The notes under the pieces: model-generated
The model's database searches: none
Told to the model about the DNA's origin: nothing
Seen by the model: the letters and a program-made list of their open reading frames with translations, nothing else
Position numbers and translations under genes: made by a program
Source: Saltatorellus ferox
GTDB lineage: Bacteria > Planctomycetota > UBA1135 > GCA-002686595
Direction: 5' to 3'
Assembly: GCA_007751475.1 (NCBI GenBank)
Contig: CP036434.1
Span: forward strand, 6,019,524-6,083,523
Length of the DNA: 64,000 nt
Shown here: positions 52,606 to 60,071 of the stretch, piece by piece
Layout: each line of letters starts with the position of its first letter
Position numbering within the stretch: position 1 is the stretch's first letter

Positions 52606-53448
52606 CTATCTCAGGCGCTCCCTCACCGCCGAGGCGTCCACCGTCTCGGCCTCCCAGAGCACGCGGCCTTCCATGCCGCCCGCAACGGTCAGGATCTCGC
52701 CCGAGACATGACGGCTGGCCGTCGGCGAGAGCAGCAAGACCAGCGCATTCGCGATGTCCACGGCGCGCGCGAGCTGCTTCACCGCCATCGTCCGGACCAC
52801 CCGCTCGACCACGCCGGGTTCGTCGAGGTTCTTCTCGGTCATCTCGGTGACGGTCCAGCCCGGGTCCACCACGTTCACGCGGCCGTAGGGATCGATGTCG
52901 ACGATCTCGTTCTTCAGGGAACGCATGAGGCCGTAGAGCGCCGCCTTCGAGGCCGAGTAGTCGCTGTGCCCCTTCTCGCCGAACTTCGCGGCCGTGGACC
53001 CCGTGTAGACGATGGAAGCGCCCGCGCCGACCTCGGACGGGCCGGTCTGACGGATCGAGCGCAGGAACGCCCGCGAGGTCCAGACCGCGCCGGCGAGGTT
53101 CACGTCGAGGGTGCGGCGCAGCCGCTCCTCGGTCATGTCCGCCAGCGGCGTGTCCTCTGGCGGCCAGATACCTGCGTTCACGACGCAGCCGTGCAGGGGG
53201 CCGAAGCGCTCGACGGCGCGCTCGAACGCTGCCTCGATGCTCTCGCTGGCGGTCACGTCCGCCTCCACGGCCAAGGCGCGACCGCTCCACTCCTGCTCGC
53301 CCACCCAGGTCCTCAAGGCCTCGAACTGACGATGCCCTTGCAGCACCAGGTTCGCGCCTTCCGCCGCCAGCACTTCGGCCACGGCGAGGCCGATGCCACC
53401 CGACGCGCCCGTCACGAAAACCGTCTTGCCCTGGAGTCCGAGATCCAT
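52606..53448 (-). CDS. Short-chain dehydrogenase/reductase
   Basis: 280 residues. The cofactor loop is TGASGGIGLAVAE near 14-26, the NAG motif is in CVVNAGIWPP, and the catalytic Tyr/Lys pair is in SDYSASKAALYG, preceded by a serine in YTGSTAAK. The VVDPGWTVTEM segment after the active site is also typical of the classical SDR family. The N-terminal EADVTAS Asp supports NAD(P) binding, with an uncertain choice of cofactor. It starts 6 bp after the molybdopterin enzyme stop, so they form one transcription unit. Confidence 0.9.
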   Translation of the reverse strand: MDLGLQGKTVFVTGASGGIGLAVAEVLAAEGANLVLQGHRQFEALRTWVGEQEWSGRALAVEADVTASESIEAAFERAVERFGPLHGCVVNAGIWPPEDTPLADMTEERLRRTLDVNLAGAVWTSRAFLRSIRQTGPSEVGAGASIVYTGSTAAKFGEKGHSDYSASKAALYGLMRSLKNEIVDIDPYGRVNVVDPGWTVTEMTEKNLDEPGVVERVVRTMAVKQLARAVDIANALVLLLSPTASRHVSGEILTVAGGMEGRVLWEAETVDASAVRERLR

Positions 53449-53454
53449 GTGTGG

Positions 53455-55518
53455 CTATTCCGAAGGAGTGGGAGTCGCGGCCGCTTCGATCTCGACGCGG
53501 TTGCTGTAGAGGACGTTGCCGCCGCCGAGGTCCGACACCTCGGGGCTCGTGAGCGCGTTGACGCCGATGCCCTCGGGCACCAGCGACTCGTTGAGGAAGC
53601 CGTCGATGCGCACGGTCTTGCGAGGGAGGTCTTCGTCGAGCCGCGCCGTCAGCGTGATCGCGCCGAACTCGGAGCTCACACGAACGCCGCCGCCGTCCTC
53701 GATGCCCGCGACCTTCGCGTCCGCGGGATGCAGGTGCGCCAGGGGAATGCCGAGGCGCTCTCGGTGACGCGGCACGTGCAGATAAGTGCTGTTGTGGGTG
53801 GCGCTGGATGGAGCGGAGATCAGCTGGAACGTCCCTCGCATTCCTGCGCCGTCGTCCGGGAGGTACGTGGCCACGCGCGGCGCACCTGCCCGCTCGGCGG
53901 CTTCGGACACGAGTTCGATCCGGCCGCTCGGGGTCCCGCGGTCCGCGAACACCCGCGGCAGCAGCTTGACCGGCTCGCCCTTGAGCGCGGCGTGGTACTC
54001 GTCGCCCGTGAAGCGCTTGCGGTTCACCGCCAGGAAGTCGCCGACGATCACGTCCTCGTCGACCTCGAAGATGGGCCCCTGGCGCTCATCCGGGAAGGCC
54101 GCGTCGCCGACGAAACCGAGGGCGCGGCCGAGCGCCGAGAAGCACTGGACGTTGCTCTTCTGATCCGCGGGCGCCTTCGTCGAGCGCCAGCTGACCTGGA
54201 GCGTCCGGTGCCCGTAGCTGCGAAACACGTCCGAGTGCTCCGTCAGCGCCGTCGCGGGCAGCACCACGTCGGCGAGCTGCGCCGTCTCGGTCATGAAGAG
54301 CTCATGGACGACGAGGAAGAGATCGTCGCGCATCAGCCCGCGGCGAATGCGCACCGAATCGGGGAGCGTCGCGGCCGGGTTGTGACCCCACACGAACGCA
54401 GCGCGGTAGGCACCCTCGTCCAGCACGCGCCCGAGGCCCACCTGGCTGACGGGCGGCAGGAGCGGCGCGGTCCGGACGTCCGGCCGCACGATCGGCGATT
54501 CGTCGAAGCCAAAATGATCGCCGGTCTGGAAGAACAGCCGATCGGAGTGTCCAAGCGTCGCCGCGAGGCTCGCGATCGCGCGCATCGCCTCGCCGCCGTT
54601 GCGGCGACGGGCGAAGCCGATGCCTGCCTTGAGAAGCGGCTGCTTCGCGGCGTGCAGCGCATCGGAAAGGGCCTTGACCTGCTCCTCCTTCAGTCCGGTG
54701 CACTCGGCGATGCGCGCCATCGGCCATGCACCGGTGACCTCTGCCCGGAACTCGGCCGCGCCGACGCAGTGTTCCTTCAGGAACTCGAGGTTGGCCGCGC
54801 GCTGGTCGAACGCACGCGAGGCGAGACCGAGCGCGAGCGCGGCGTCGGATCCCGGATGCACGATGAGGCCGTGGCCGCCCCACTCCTCGACCTTGGCGAT
54901 GGTCTCGGTTCGGTAGATGTCGATGACATGGACCTTGACGCCGCCGTCGCAAAGCCGCTTGAGCCGCTGCATCAGGTGCGGCGTCGTGCGCTTGGCATCG
55001 CTGCCCCAGAGCACGAAGAGGTCGCAGCTGGCCGGATCCCCTTCCTCGTCGAGATCCGGCCCGACGGACCGCCCCATCACCGTCTGGAAACCGACCTCGG
55101 CCGTGGCGTCGCACACGCCGTTGTCGTGGAAGCTCGCACCGAGGGCGTGCATCAACCGCAGCGGGAACTTGCGCTGGACGAGGCCCATGTTGCCCGCGTA
55201 GTAGAGCGCGAGAACGTCCGCGCCGTCGATGCCGTCCATGCGCGAGACGATGTGCCCGATGGCCTCGTCCCAGGTCGCTTCCTCGAACCCGGATCGCCGC
55301 CGGATCAAAGGCACGCGCAGCCGGTTGGGCGCGTTGACCAGCTCGTGGTAGACGGCCGTCTTTCCGCAGAGGGAGCCGCTCGACCAGGCATGGTCCTTGT
55401 TGCCCCGGAGCCTGACGAGCCGGCCCGCGCTGTCGCGCTCCACGATGGCGCCGCACGTATCCGGGCAGTCCAGGGGACAGGCCGTGAACGCGGGCGAGCT
55501 GGGGTTGGACTGGATCAC
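53455..55518 (-). CDS. Molybdopterin-dependent oxidoreductase (DMSO reductase superfamily)
   Basis: 687 residues, GTG start. Four cysteines for a [4Fe-4S] cluster are C14, C18, C22 and C51 (CPLDCPDTCGAIV and GSLCGK). The candidate molybdenum ligand is C136 in FHDNGVCDATAEVG; it is Cys, not Sec, although the organism uses Sec elsewhere. The molybdopterin-binding segments LFVLWGSDAKRTTP and AAFVWGHNPAATLPD, and the C-terminal domain with LISAPSSATHNSTY, are present. There is no twin-arginine signal, so it is a cytoplasmic formate-dehydrogenase- or nitrate-reductase-like enzyme. The substrate is unknown. It overlaps nothing and leads into the SDR gene. Confidence 0.9.
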   Translation of the reverse strand: MIQSNPSSPAFTACPLDCPDTCGAIVERDSAGRLVRLRGNKDHAWSSGSLCGKTAVYHELVNAPNRLRVPLIRRRSGFEEATWDEAIGHIVSRMDGIDGADVLALYYAGNMGLVQRKFPLRLMHALGASFHDNGVCDATAEVGFQTVMGRSVGPDLDEEGDPASCDLFVLWGSDAKRTTPHLMQRLKRLCDGGVKVHVIDIYRTETIAKVEEWGGHGLIVHPGSDAALALGLASRAFDQRAANLEFLKEHCVGAAEFRAEVTGAWPMARIAECTGLKEEQVKALSDALHAAKQPLLKAGIGFARRRNGGEAMRAIASLAATLGHSDRLFFQTGDHFGFDESPIVRPDVRTAPLLPPVSQVGLGRVLDEGAYRAAFVWGHNPAATLPDSVRIRRGLMRDDLFLVVHELFMTETAQLADVVLPATALTEHSDVFRSYGHRTLQVSWRSTKAPADQKSNVQCFSALGRALGFVGDAAFPDERQGPIFEVDEDVIVGDFLAVNRKRFTGDEYHAALKGEPVKLLPRVFADRGTPSGRIELVSEAAERAGAPRVATYLPDDGAGMRGTFQLISAPSSATHNSTYLHVPRHRERLGIPLAHLHPADAKVAGIEDGGGVRVSSEFGAITLTARLDEDLPRKTVRIDGFLNESLVPEGIGVNALTSPEVSDLGGGNVLYSNRVEIEAAATPTPSE

Positions 55519-55551
55519 GCGTCCATCTTAGTCGGCGCGTGATCCGAAGGG

Positions 55552-56022
55552 CTACTCGGAGGTCCCGTCGTCGGAAACGTCATCCAAGAGGTCATCATAG
55601 ATGTCGCGAGGCCGCCGGCTCTTCGGAAGCAGGTCGACGAGATGTCCGGACTGGAGCGAGGTCAGCGTCCACGCCGGGTCGAAGAAGAGCACGAGACCCT
55701 CCGTGCGCTCGTCCGAACTGGCGTACTGAAATCTTCCGCGGGCGTTCCCGGGACCGGTGACCTGGACGTTCCAGTCCGTCGTCGCCTGCCAGCCCCACGC
55801 GAGCGCCATACCGAGCCCGACCTCGACCACGAAGACAGGAGCGCCGAGCGCATCGAGGGTCTCGGTCAAATCGGACTCCCCTGGCCTCAGACCTGCGACC
55901 GCTGCCTCGAGCGGCTCCTGGAAGACACGGAACTGGGAGTAGGCGCCCTGGGCGCAGCCGGTGAGGAACGGGGCCGAGAGGGCCGCGCAGGTGGCGACTC
56001 CCCTAGAAAACCGGCAGGTCAT
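55552..56022 (-). CDS. Lipoprotein of unknown function
   Basis: 156 residues. The signal peptide ends FLTGC, a lipobox. The mature part starts AQGAYSQFRVFQEPLEA and contains LRPGESDLTETLDALGAPVFV, a pattern seen in SmpA/BamE-like lipoproteins (GxSxxxVxxxLGxP). The tail is acidic (DDLLDDVSDDG). It overlaps the preceding SmpA-like gene by 20 bp on the same strand, so the two are coupled and possibly paralogous partners. Confidence 0.65.
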   Translation of the reverse strand: MTCRFSRGVATCAALSAPFLTGCAQGAYSQFRVFQEPLEAAVAGLRPGESDLTETLDALGAPVFVVEVGLGMALAWGWQATTDWNVQVTGPGNARGRFQYASSDERTEGLVLFFDPAWTLTSLQSGHLVDLLPKSRRPRDIYDDLLDDVSDDGTSE

Positions 56023-56410
56023 ACTCGGCCTCGGAAGCCTGAAGAAGCGACCCGATATGGCTGACGTTGTCGTCCTCGTCGAAGAAGACCCACACGCGGT
56101 CGGCCTGGGTGTCCGCGCCGCGCAGTCCCAGGAGGATGAGGAACAGCCCTGTCTGCTTCTCGACCGTGTGCTCGTAGCGCCAGGCCGACTTGCGGCCGAG
56201 CTGGACCACCTCGTTCGGGGCTCCGAGGAGACGCGCCACGTCGTTGGCGTCGGACTGGCCCGGAACGATCTGCGCCACGGTCTCGGCGGGGATCGAAGGG
56301 TTGGTCAGGGAGCGACTGACGAAGCAGCCGGAAGAGAGAGCGCAGAGGCCGAGAACGGCGACCACGCCCGATGGACGGAAACGGAGTGGACGGATAGGGG
56401 TGTTCTGCAT
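56003..56410 (-). CDS. SmpA/BamE-like lipoprotein
   Basis: 135 residues from ATG 56410. The lipobox is LSSGC after a basic start and hydrophobic stretch (VVAVLGLCALSSG). The core IVPGQSDANDVARLLGAPNEVVQLGRKSAWRYEHT follows the SmpA/OmlA pattern (G-x-T/S...V...LG-x-P...W-x-Y), and VWVFFDEDDNVSHI is the final strand. In other phyla such proteins assist the BAM complex or stabilise the outer membrane. It overlaps the next lipoprotein gene by 20 bp. Confidence 0.75.
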   Translation of the reverse strand: MQNTPIRPLRFRPSGVVAVLGLCALSSGCFVSRSLTNPSIPAETVAQIVPGQSDANDVARLLGAPNEVVQLGRKSAWRYEHTVEKQTGLFLILLGLRGADTQADRVWVFFDEDDNVSHIGSLLQASEAEYDLPVF

Positions 56411-56460
56411 GGAAGAGAAGGGACGTTGGGCGCGCGGGAAGGCCCCGTGCGGACGGGGAA

Positions 56461-57489
56461 GTGTATGGTTCTTCGCACGTACCCCGCTGTCCGTTGCGAA
56501 TCGCCCTGGATCTATCTCCGGTTTCACGTCCTTTCCCGCTCGGGGTCCAGCGCGTCGTTCGCTCGGCCCTCGGGGCGCTGGAAGCGCGTGGGGACGTCGA
56601 TATCGTGCCGATTCTTCCGCCAGAGGGCATCTCACTGGCCCTTTGGCGACAGACGAAGCTCGTCAGGGAGGCCTCCAGGGGCCGGGCCGACGTACTCCAC
56701 TCCTGGACGTCGGCGTTTCCGCTGCGGGCCCCCATGCCGGTGGTCCAGACCGTCCACGAGGCCCCGTGGCGCCATGGCGCAGGCGAGAACGCGGGCGCCG
56801 TGCACCGGCTCTGGGCCCGGCTCGGCCGGTCCCGGGCGGCCCTCGTGATCACGCCTTCCGCGACGGTGGCGCATGACCTCGGGTCCCACCTCAAGCTCCG
56901 GGTCGTGCCCTGGGGCGTCGGGCCCGAGTTCAGCGGACCGGCGACGATCGGACGCGAGGAGCTGGCCACCGCGCTGCCGGGTCTGCCGGGCCGCCCCTTC
57001 GTCCTGTGCCTCGGCGGCACGCGACCGAAGAAGCGGCTGGACCTCCTGCTCGCCGCCACCGAGGCCGCCCGCACGCCGGTGGTCTGTACGGGCCTGGCCA
57101 CGTCAGAGGCCACCGCACTCGGCGGACGCCATCCTCACCTGATCCTCACCGGAGTCGTTCCGGAAAGGCTGGTGCCCGCGCTCCTCCGGGCCGCTGGCTG
57201 CGCGGCCGTTCTTTCCACGAGCGAAGGGTTCGGACTCCCCACGCTTGAAGCGCTCGCCGCGGGTACGCCCGTCGTCGTGGCACGGGATTCCGTCCAGGCC
57301 GAGACCGCCGCTGGCTTCGGTTTCGAAGTCGACGCGCAGAGCCCCGAAGACGTCGCCGCCGGAATCGCCGCGGCCCTCGAATCCAGCGCGGACGATCCCC
57401 GCCGAGGCAAGGGGATGGCCCACGCCCGAACGTTCACCTGGGAGCGCACCGCCGACGCGCTCGTTTCTCACTGGAGGTCCCTGGTTTGA
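56461..57489 (+). CDS. Glycosyltransferase, GT-B fold (group 1 type)
   Basis: 342 residues from GTG 56461; a TTG at 56494 (LRIALDLSP) is a possible later start. The C-terminal half is GT4-like: FVLCLGGTRPKKRLDLLLAA (acceptor-to-nucleotide linker), LILTGVVPERLVPALLRAAGCAAVLSTSEGFGLPTLEALAAG with the EGFGLPxLE motif that binds the sugar-nucleotide ribose and phosphates. The N-terminal half is GVQRVVRSALGAL. It adds a sugar to an unknown acceptor in the cytoplasm. It overlaps the next glycosyltransferase by four bases (TTGA), so the two work in one pathway. Confidence 0.88.
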   Translation: MYGSSHVPRCPLRIALDLSPVSRPFPLGVQRVVRSALGALEARGDVDIVPILPPEGISLALWRQTKLVREASRGRADVLHSWTSAFPLRAPMPVVQTVHEAPWRHGAGENAGAVHRLWARLGRSRAALVITPSATVAHDLGSHLKLRVVPWGVGPEFSGPATIGREELATALPGLPGRPFVLCLGGTRPKKRLDLLLAATEAARTPVVCTGLATSEATALGGRHPHLILTGVVPERLVPALLRAAGCAAVLSTSEGFGLPTLEALAAGTPVVVARDSVQAETAAGFGFEVDAQSPEDVAAGIAAALESSADDPRRGKGMAHARTFTWERTADALVSHWRSLV

Positions 57490-58595
57490 GTCGCGCACCA
57501 CGACTTCTCATCAGCGGCGTCTGCCTCGGCCAGCCCGCGGGCGGCGTGCGCCGTCACAACGCCGAGCTCCTCCCTCGCCTCGCACGTATCCTCGAGGCAG
57601 GCGGTGGACGCCTCGCCGTGCTCGAAGGCCGCGTCCCCATCACGTTCGACCTGCCGGACTCCGTGGAGATCTTCCGATCGCGCGTGCACTGGCTCCCGGC
57701 GCCGATGCGCGCCGCGGGCGAGTCGAAGGCGCTGAAGGACGCCATCGAAAGCGCAGCCGCGGCCGGACGACCGTTCGATCTGGTGCACACCGCGCACCAG
57801 CCCACGCCGCGCGGGCTCCCGCTTCCCTTCACGCTCACGATCCACGATCTCCGCAGCCTGGATCTCGACCGCGCGCCGTTCGTGCGTCGTCTCATCGGCG
57901 GCAAGGTCCTCACCCGGGCGACCCAGGAGGCCGCCGCGATCTTCGTCGTGTCGGAATGGATGCAGTCGCGCGTCGCCGCCGAGTTCCCCTGGACGGAGTC
58001 CAAGCTGAGCGTGATCGGCAACGGCGTCGATCACCTGCCCGTACTGGCGAGAAGCCCCGACGCAGCCGCGCCGTTCCTCCTGCACCTCGGCCACATCGAG
58101 CCGCGCAAGAACCTCGACCTCGTCGTCCGCGCGCTCGCGCTGGACGCAGGCCTACCGCCGCTGGTGCTGGCCGGCTCGCCCAAGGGGAACACCGGCACCG
58201 AGCTGCTGGAACTCGCCGCGTCCCTCGGGGTCCAGGATCGGATCCGGATCGAGGAGGCGCCGGACGATGCGCGCGTCGCCGAGCTATACGCGCGCGCCAC
58301 CTGCGCGGTCTTCCCGTCGCGCCTGGAGGGCCATGGAATCGGTCCACTGGAAGCGCTCCGCGCGGGCTGCCCCGTCGCGGTTTCCAGGATTCCGGCCCAC
58401 GTGGAGACGCTCGGGGAAACGGCCGAGTTCTTCGAGGTCGAGGATCCCGAAGGCTGCGCGCGCGCCCTACGCGCCGTACTTCGGGATCTCGGGCTCCGGG
58501 ATCGCGGAGTGCCGGCCCCGCCCCGGTTCCAGACCTGGGACGACGGCGCCGAAGCCTGGGCGGCCGGGCTCTCGCGCGCGCTCCCGGCCGGGTAA
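57486..58595 (+). CDS. Glycosyltransferase, GT-B fold (group 1 type)
   Basis: 369 residues from TTG 57486, overlapping the previous stop. It has the group 1 pattern: PAGGVRRHNAELLPRLARIL near the start, VVSEWMQSRVAAEF, LSVIGNGVDHLP, FLLHLGHIEPRKNLDLVVRAL, and the donor-binding CAVFPSRLEGHGIGPLEALRAG (EGHGIGPLE in place of EGFGLPxLE). It acts on a cytoplasmic acceptor. Together with its neighbour it forms a two-gene glycosylation unit. The next gene, asparaginase, starts 11 bp later. Confidence 0.88.
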   Translation: MSRAPRLLISGVCLGQPAGGVRRHNAELLPRLARILEAGGGRLAVLEGRVPITFDLPDSVEIFRSRVHWLPAPMRAAGESKALKDAIESAAAAGRPFDLVHTAHQPTPRGLPLPFTLTIHDLRSLDLDRAPFVRRLIGGKVLTRATQEAAAIFVVSEWMQSRVAAEFPWTESKLSVIGNGVDHLPVLARSPDAAAPFLLHLGHIEPRKNLDLVVRALALDAGLPPLVLAGSPKGNTGTELLELAASLGVQDRIRIEEAPDDARVAELYARATCAVFPSRLEGHGIGPLEALRAGCPVAVSRIPAHVETLGETAEFFEVEDPEGCARALRAVLRDLGLRDRGVPAPPRFQTWDDGAEAWAAGLSRALPAG

Positions 58596-58606
58596 GCTTG
58601 CCCGCC

Positions 58607-59128
58607 ATGGCCAAGCCCACCCCCGATCCGTTCCGCGTCGCCCTCATCTCGACGGGCGGCACGATCGAGAAGACCTACGACGAGCTGCACGGCGTGCTCA
58701 CCAACGAGGTCAGCGTCCTCGATGTGATGCTCGCGCGGCTGGAACTCAGCGTCCAGATCGAGCGCGTGACCTTGATGAACAAGGACAGCCTCGAGATGAC
58801 CGAGGAGGACCACAAGCTGATCGCCGAGACGGCGCTCCACAAGGCGCGCGAGTTTGATGGCGTCATCATCGTCCACGGAACGGACCGGCTCGCGGTCACC
58901 GGCGAGGTGATCTACGCCATGGATCCGAAGCCGCGTGTGCCGGTGATCCTGACGGGGGCGATGCGGCCCTACGAGCTGCGCACGAGCGACGCGATGCAGA
59001 ATCTTGTCGAAGCGCTGCTCGCGGTTCAGCTGGCGAGGCGCGGCGTGTTCGTCGCCATGCACAACAGGCTGCTGGCTTTCCCCGGCGTGCGGAAGGACGT
59101 CGAGAAGGGCATGTTCGTCAAGGAGTGA
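58607..59128 (+). CDS. Short asparaginase-family protein (N-terminal domain only)
   Basis: 173 residues, about half the normal asparaginase length (320-350). The first catalytic threonine is in ISTGGTIEKTYDE. The second motif reads VHGTDRLAVTG where full enzymes have HGTDTxxxTA, and the lysine-side segment VPVILTGAMRP is present. The C-terminal domain that completes the dimer and the other half of the site is absent; the chain ends with VEKGMFVKE and a genuine TGA. Single-domain members of PF00710 exist, so this may be a natural short type rather than a truncation. It follows two glycosyltransferases and is convergent with the FHA gene. Confidence 0.8.
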   Translation: MAKPTPDPFRVALISTGGTIEKTYDELHGVLTNEVSVLDVMLARLELSVQIERVTLMNKDSLEMTEEDHKLIAETALHKAREFDGVIIVHGTDRLAVTGEVIYAMDPKPRVPVILTGAMRPYELRTSDAMQNLVEALLAVQLARRGVFVAMHNRLLAFPGVRKDVEKGMFVKE

Positions 59129-59138
59129 CGAACGTCCC

Positions 59139-60029
59139 TCACTCCGGCAGCTCTTCGGAAAGGGTCGCTGCCTGATCGCGGGCGGTGCGCGTCAGCGTGA
59201 AGGCGCCGTAGGCGATGCCCGCCATCAGCGCGACACCGAGAAGGAGGATGAGGGCGCGCTTGCCGCTGGACATCTGGGCGAGATCGTCGCCGGACGCGGC
59301 GTGCTTCGCCGCGGAGTACTGGAGCACGGGACGGCTGCCGCCCGACGGGTTCGCCGTGCCCGCCATGCTGGCGCGGGCAGCGGCCGAGCTTCCCTTCAGG
59401 GCTTCCTGCCGGCGCTGGGCACGCTGGGCCGTGGCGCGCGCTCCCTCGCGGCTTCCGGCCTGGCCGGCGCCGGCCTGGCCCTTGGCGTCATCGCGGGTGG
59501 GGGGAAGCGTCCGCGCCGGTGGCGGGCTGCTCGACTTCCGTGCGGCCTCCGCCTGACTCGCGATCGCGTCGTCCAGGTCGTCGCCGAACTCCAGCTCGAA
59601 GCCGTCGTCTTCCGCGGGTGCACCGTGCTCGTCCGACTCGACCACGCCGGGGAAGATCTCCTCGCCGTCGTGATCCTCCCCATCCTCTTCGAAGAAGTCC
59701 TCGAAGTCTGCTTCCTGCTCACCGGCGGAGTCCCCGGCGGTCTCATCGCGCAGCCGAAGCTCGATCTCGCCGAGGCGGAACGTATCGCCGTCCCCCACGA
59801 TGCCGCTGCTCACGCGCTTGCCGCCGACGAAGACCCCGTTGCTCGACTTCAGGTCCACGACCTTCCACTGCCCCGGTACGGGCCGCGGGACGAGCCGCGC
59901 GTGGCTGCGGCTGATCGAAGCCTCCGCGATGACGATGTCGGCTCCATCGCCGCGTCCCACGGTCGACGTTTCGAAGAAGTCGTACGTGGAGCCGATGAGG
60001 CTGCCGGAGAGGACGAAGAGTCGAGCCAT
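59139..60029 (-). CDS. FHA-domain protein with C-terminal membrane anchor
   Basis: 296 residues. Residues 1-95 are an FHA phosphothreonine-binding domain: STVGRGDGADIVI, SISRSHARL (RSHxxL), VVDLKSSNGVFVGGKRV (SSNGxFVNG). A long acidic then Arg/Ala-rich linker (about 100-250) follows. A single membrane segment ALILLLGVALMAGIAYGAF lies near the C-terminus, so the FHA domain faces the cytoplasm as a tail-anchored type. It would bring a Thr-phosphorylated partner to the membrane. No Ser/Thr kinase is in the window. Confidence 0.88.
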   Translation of the reverse strand: MARLFVLSGSLIGSTYDFFETSTVGRGDGADIVIAEASISRSHARLVPRPVPGQWKVVDLKSSNGVFVGGKRVSSGIVGDGDTFRLGEIELRLRDETAGDSAGEQEADFEDFFEEDGEDHDGEEIFPGVVESDEHGAPAEDDGFELEFGDDLDDAIASQAEAARKSSSPPPARTLPPTRDDAKGQAGAGQAGSREGARATAQRAQRRQEALKGSSAAARASMAGTANPSGGSRPVLQYSAAKHAASGDDLAQMSSGKRALILLLGVALMAGIAYGAFTLTRTARDQAATLSEELPE

Positions 60030-60071
60030 GGGGCGCAGCCTAACAGCTTCCCGGCGCCTTCGGTATGGGCG

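Noticed and set aside
53455..55518. Selenocysteine in the molybdopterin oxidoreductase
   Set aside because: The frame has no internal TGA and the candidate Mo ligand is Cys136.
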